NCBI GenBank assembly: GCA_002005505.1
Contig: KV908368.1
Coordinates: forward strand, 671,552 to 681,551
Source of the DNA: Botryococcus braunii
Taxonomy: Eukaryota > Chlorophyta > Trebouxiophyceae
DNA: 10,000 bases
Direction: 5' to 3'
The notes beneath the pieces were generated by a model that was not told the origin of the DNA, made no database searches, and saw only the letters and a program-made list of their open reading frames with translations. This document shows positions 6,901 to 10,000 of this stretch, piece by piece. Both the position numbers and the translations under genes were made by a program. How positions within the stretch are numbered: position 1 is the first letter of the stretch; each line of letters begins with the position of its first letter.

Positions 6901-7311
6901 AGGGTTTTGGGGGCGCCCTCCTCCCAATATAGAGAAGGGCAGTGGCTGCGGCGACGTAACAAGCACAGCGTGTGCCATGCTAGTATGTTTGAATTAAAAG
7001 GAGTTGGTTTGTGAAAAGTCACACGCCAGAATGTTTTGAAGCATAATGTTTACACTGTGTATAGATTGGACACACAGCAAGCCCCCCCCCCCCCCCCCAA
7101 TCCTATGTATCTCTTTTGATCAGCCTAAAACCCCACTTCCCCCCCCCCCCCCCAAAAAAAAAGGCAACCCAGTCGCCCACTAAAGAGTCTGCTGTGTGAA
7201 AAACTTGTACTCGTTTTCAAGTGGGGATTGTGAAAGTGGGATCCAAGCGGGAGTGGGGGAGTGACCCCGGGGCGCGGGGGATTCATTTGGTTTTGTGTGG
7301 GGGTGTTGCAG

Positions 7312-7477
7312 GTATTTGACAGTGGCTGCAGCACTGATAGCGGACGCCGATTCCCCCGCCAGACATCGCCTAATCAGGCTCATAGCGTGGTTGCCTGCCC
7401 ACAGCCTTACTCCCAGCATCATGCGCCTATCCATCTTCGTCTGGTTCTGGACCGTTGCTGCCGCACCCTCTCTGCAG
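7312..7477 (+). CDS. PI4KA: PI4K-alpha homologue, exon 8 of window
   Basis: The exon runs from GTTGCAG|G (phase 2) to CTGCAG|GTTTTC (phase 0). The peptide reads YLTVAAALIADADSPARHRL, IRLIAWLPAHSLTPSIMRLS, IFVWFWTVAAAPSLQ. This is one of the best-conserved PI4K-alpha stretches: TAxLIS, then LLxxLCWxP, then (F)TPxAMETxIFIWTWLVSAAPQL in plants. IFVWFWTVAAAPSL is clearly nearer the plant form than the animal CWEWLLAGK form as I recall them. The usual MET after the TP helix reads MRL here. Confidence 0.9.
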
Positions 7478-8170
7478 GTTTTCGAACTCCTCCTCCGCCC
7501 TTCTTCCAATTTTTTCCCTCCTCTTCTCCCCCCATACCCCCCCCCCTGCCCCCTACGCACTGTGGTTGCCTGCACACATGGGGGGGGGGGGGGGCTGGCC
7601 ATTCTCGGAGACTATCGCCATTCTGCCCTTCTCCAATCTCGCTCTTCTCCCCATTTGGCCCCCTGCTATATGCCGGGAGATTAATCACCTGCTGCACTTT
7701 GCGGCATGCGTCAGTGCGCTGCACCTGTCCAGCAAGAGTTCAATCCCCACGCCTGGAGATGAGCAGCCACCAAAATTGTACCTTTTTTCCCCTTTTGTGT
7801 TCCTTTTTTCTTTCCCGCCCTCGCACCTACTTTCGCACGCCCTCGTTTTCTAGAAGCCGTGTCTTTCCCTCCTCCCTTCCATGCGCCTGGAGGCTTTGCC
7901 TCCCCTCCCTGCAAAGGGGTTTTTCCCCCCACACCCCGGGTGTGGCAAGGGTGGGGCTATCCTTCCTTGCTCTTTCCGCGCGAGGTCTGCTTCTCGGTCC
8001 CCCCACACCAGGTGCGAGGCCCCCTCCCACTTCCGCGGCCTGAATTGTTCCTCCCAGTGTTCCTCCACAATCCCTCTCCATTCCCTTTTTGAGGCTAGGA
8101 GGTGGGCATTTGGGGGGGGGGGGGTGGGGGGAGGTGATCTACTGGCGGAAGTTGCTGCGCCTGCTAGTCT
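7478..8170. other. Pyrimidine-rich intron 8 stretch
   Basis: The + strand is C/T-rich, with G15 at 7580-7594 and a poly-G run at about 8112-8124. A weak B-box-like GAGTTCAATCCCC occurs near 7736 without a convincing A box. Long frames here are Ser/Pro/Phe-rich low-complexity readings and none resembles PI4K-alpha. Confidence 0.65.
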
Positions 8171-8175
8171 CTCTG

Positions 8176-8184
8176 GGTGTGGGT

Positions 8185-8227
<43 letters not shown>

Positions 8228-8375
8228 TGTGTGTGTGTGTGGGTGTGTGTGTGTGAGTGTGAGAGAGAGAGAGAGAGTGTGTGTGTGTGTGTGTGGGGGG
8301 GGGGGGGGGTCTGCGCCTGCAGAGCCCCCACCATGTGAGAAGTGTGTGTCTGTGTGTGTGTGTGTGCATGCGTGC

Positions 8376-8417
<42 letters not shown>

Positions 8418-8453
8418 ATGCGTGCGTTCGTGTGCGTGTGCGTGTGTGTGCGC

Positions 8454-8490
<37 letters not shown>

Positions 8491-8513
8491 TGTGTCCATG
8501 TGTGTGTGTGTGT

Positions 8514-8552
<39 letters not shown>
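8176..8552. repeat. Large (TG)n cluster in intron 8
   Basis: TG runs interrupted by GA (about 8260-8276), a poly-G run (about 8294-8309), about 25 nt of unique sequence (8310-8340), then TG with GCATGCGTGCG and GCGCGCGCACG segments to about 8552. Confidence 0.95.
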
Positions 8553-8647
8553 ACTCCATTTGCCTCAAGGATGCCAGGATTTGGTCCATAGAGCGAGTGT
8601 GACACAAGAGGGTACTCAAAGGGACAGCGGGGGGTGGGGTGGGGCAG

Positions 8648-8838
8648 GTACCCTTAGTAATGGAAGTGGCCAGTGCTTGGGAGTGGACGGTACAGAATCG
8701 GTTGGGGTTGTTCAACAACCGCTTTGATGCGGACACCTACCAGCTGTCGAAGGGAGGGGGCCCTGATGATGACCAGGCCAGCATTGACGCCATCTCTGCT
8801 CACCACCTTTGCTGTCATTCTGGCTGGAGACTTGGCAG
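8648..8838 (+). CDS. PI4KA: PI4K-alpha homologue, exon 9 of window (3' end uncertain)
   Basis: The acceptor GGGGCAG|GTA is in phase 0. The peptide reads VPLVMEVASAWEWTVQNRLG, LFNNRFDADTYQLSKGGGPD, DDQASIDAISAHH. The V-x-E-x-xxAWxWTVxxxxGLF motif is diagnostic of PI4K-alpha, and the Asp-rich linker ending in an AH pair matches the AHRLW region. After AHH the frame reads LCCHSGWRLG and the expected W-L-x-F-x-x-x-RFEV block is missing. The GT donor GGCAG|GTTAGG (end 8838) is phase 2 and does not fit exon 10. A GC donor at TTG|GCAGGT (end 8834) or CTG|GCTGGA (end 8822) is phase 1 and does fit. Confidence 0.8.
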
Positions 8839-9012
8839 GTTAGGCTTCCCCCTACCCCTTCCCATCTGCTGTGACAGCATTCTGGCTTCCTCTTGAGATC
8901 TGCTGCTTTTGGTGGCGGGCATCCTCTAAGCTCCGCTACAGTAGGCTCCTAGAGCCCCTGGCTTACAGTACAGATGCGAGGGCTGCGTCCCCTGTGACGT
9001 GCAATAAGAATT

Positions 9013-9013
<1 letters not shown>

Positions 9014-9065
<52 letters not shown>
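9014..9065 (+). repeat. Poly(A) tract, 52 nt, possible retroposon tail
   Basis: A pure A run preceded by GTGCAATAAGAATTC, with an AATAAG signal-like hexamer about 5 nt ahead. A CA/GA microsatellite follows directly. The region upstream (about 8850-9013) may be the body of a short retroelement but has no clear A or B box. Confidence 0.8.
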
Positions 9066-9069
<4 letters not shown>

Positions 9070-9076
9070 GAAGACA

Positions 9077-9186
9077 AACACACACGCACACACAGACACG
9101 TCACACACACACACACACAGAGGGGAGACACACACACACACAGACACACACACACAGACACACAGACAGAGAGAGAGAGAGGGGGG

Positions 9187-9277
<91 letters not shown>

Positions 9278-9290
9278 GGGGGGAGAGAGG
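9077..9290. repeat. (CA)n then (GA)n composite
   Basis: CA repeats with GAC and GGGG interruptions to about 9170, then GA with a G9 interruption to about 9274. A G/A-rich stretch follows to about 9370. Confidence 0.95.
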
Positions 9291-9489
9291 GTAGGGGGAA
9301 AGGGAAAGAGAGGAGGGGCAGGAGGGAGAAAAGGAGGGCGGAGATAGGAAGGAAGAGAAAGGGAAGGAGGAAACAGGAGGGGTGCGTGATAGTCAAGGCG
9401 CTTGAAAGCAATATGCCTTGTTTTCCCTGCAAATGAGAGATTGAGTTCAGACCTGCCCCCCACCCCCGCTCCCCACACCCCCCCCACCC

Positions 9490-9518
9490 AAAAAAAAAAA
9501 AAAAAAAAAAAAAAAAAA
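9490..9518 (+). repeat. Poly(A) tract, 29 nt
   Basis: A pure A run after a C-rich stretch (9456-9489). It precedes a segment with a B-box-like GGTTCAAACCC at 9568-9578 that lies just before exon 10. Confidence 0.93.
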
Positions 9519-9614
9519 GCAGCCAAACTCGAACGAGAGTTGAACTGCCACACTGAATGGCAGATGGGGTTCAAACCCAGGTCCTCGGCAGCGGGACCGG
9601 GCCTGTTGCGTCAG

Positions 9615-9748
9615 CTCTATTGAACATTATGAAGTACACCGTCAGCGTGTCCCTCCAAGATGCCACTGTTCTCACCAGCCACCCTGCTGCTGCGGGAGCT
9701 CGTTTCCGCCTCCTCCAGCTGGCCCTCCTCGTTGCTCGCTATCACCAG
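9615..9748 (+). CDS. PI4KA: PI4K-alpha homologue, exon 10 of window
   Basis: The frame reads LLNIMKYTVSVSLQDATVLT, SHPAAAGARFRLLQLALLVA, RYHQ. The RHPAAAG-x-x-F-x-LLxLxL block is a family landmark; the window has SHPAAAG with the downstream helix at the same spacing. The start is placed at CGTCAG|CT (phase 1) and the end at CACCAG|GTGCTC (phase 0). The gene continues to the right. A pyrimidine-rich acceptor GCATGTCCAG|G at 9979 could open the next exon in phase 0 (GAVFTWG at the window edge), but too little of it is present to confirm. Regulatory, PIK-helical and kinase regions would lie beyond the window. Confidence 0.88.
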
Positions 9749-9790
9749 GTGCTCCTGCTCGCCTGCACGACTGCGCACGCGCGCGTGCGG

Positions 9791-9791
<1 letters not shown>

Positions 9792-9877
<86 letters not shown>
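9792..9877. repeat. Composite (TG)n-(GA)n microsatellite
   Basis: About 63 nt of TG followed directly by about 22 nt of GA, in the intron after exon 10. It repeats the TG-then-GA order seen at 1733 and 3611. Confidence 0.97.
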
Positions 9878-10000
9878 ATGGCTGAGTGCGTGTGTTTTCC
9901 AGCATGGGGGATGTTCATGTCGGTGCTTACCTTAGTCCGTATCATCTACACTCTCGTTTGCTTTTGACTGCATGTCCAGGGGGCCGTTTTCACATGGGGG

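Noticed and set aside
7700..7790. Third tRNA-like element (B-box-like GAGTTCAATCCCC followed by a T run)
   Set aside because: The only A-box-like sequence is about 30 nt away, too close, and the B box is imperfect; not enough to call.
7850..8605. Minus-strand 251-aa and plus-strand 236-aa frames over 7850-8605
   Set aside because: Repeat-encoded HTHT or CVCV polymers plus low-complexity Pro/Ser sequence; both strands are open only because the repeat lacks stop codons.
8871..9347. Frame with poly-Lys then Thr-His and Arg-Glu polymers
   Set aside because: Poly(A), CA and GA repeats in translation; examined for the missing exon 9/10 helix without a convincing match.

Overview
The window looks like nuclear DNA of a eukaryote with intron-rich genes and very many simple repeats. 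No bacterial operon, ribosome-binding-site pattern, IS element or CRISPR array is visible. Most of the long open frames are (TG)n, (GA)n, (CT)n or (CA)n tracts read as Cys-Val, Arg-Glu, Leu-Ser or Thr-His polymers; they are not genes.

Under the repeats I find one gene, on the + strand and running through the whole window: the central part of a type III-alpha phosphatidylinositol 4-kinase (PI4K-alpha; PI4KA in animals and plants, Stt4 in yeast). It is split into about ten short exons (roughly 90 to 190 nt each) at about 719-916, 1491-1609, 2398-2518 (tentative), 3317-3498, 4096-4188, 4817-4997, 5877-6048, 7312-7477, 8648-8838 and 9615-9748. I found them by matching conserved blocks, in order, to the PI4K-alpha family as I remember it, and by requiring splice phases to agree across each junction. 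They cover the alpha-helical solenoid ahead of the PIK-helical and kinase domains; the N-terminus and the catalytic domain lie outside the window. Several blocks (TPPIVVSS, IFVWFWTVAAAPSL, SHPAAAG) resemble the plant form more than the animal form as I recall them, so a green-lineage alga is my best guess. A repeat-rich prasinophyte such as Cymbomonas would fit, but this is inference without a database search.

The introns hold (TG)n/(GA)n/(CT)n microsatellites, long homopolymers (poly-T 5325-5373, poly-A 9014-9065 and 9490-9518, several poly-G and poly-C runs), three G-rich minisatellites lying against exons or splice sites (about 20 bp at 1156-1326, 31 bp at 4595-4806, 38-39 bp at 6060-6520), and two tRNA-like pol III elements (minus strand 2715-2815, plus strand 5755-5861).

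The points most worth checking are a 24-nt duplicated 3' splice site in intron 1 that creates a 10-nt, frame-breaking micro-exon candidate; a tRNA-like element whose terminator-like T run is the only pyrimidine tract of the exon 7 acceptor; a GC donor at exon 4; and a conserved block missing between exons 9 and 10. I found no convincing new multi-gene system.
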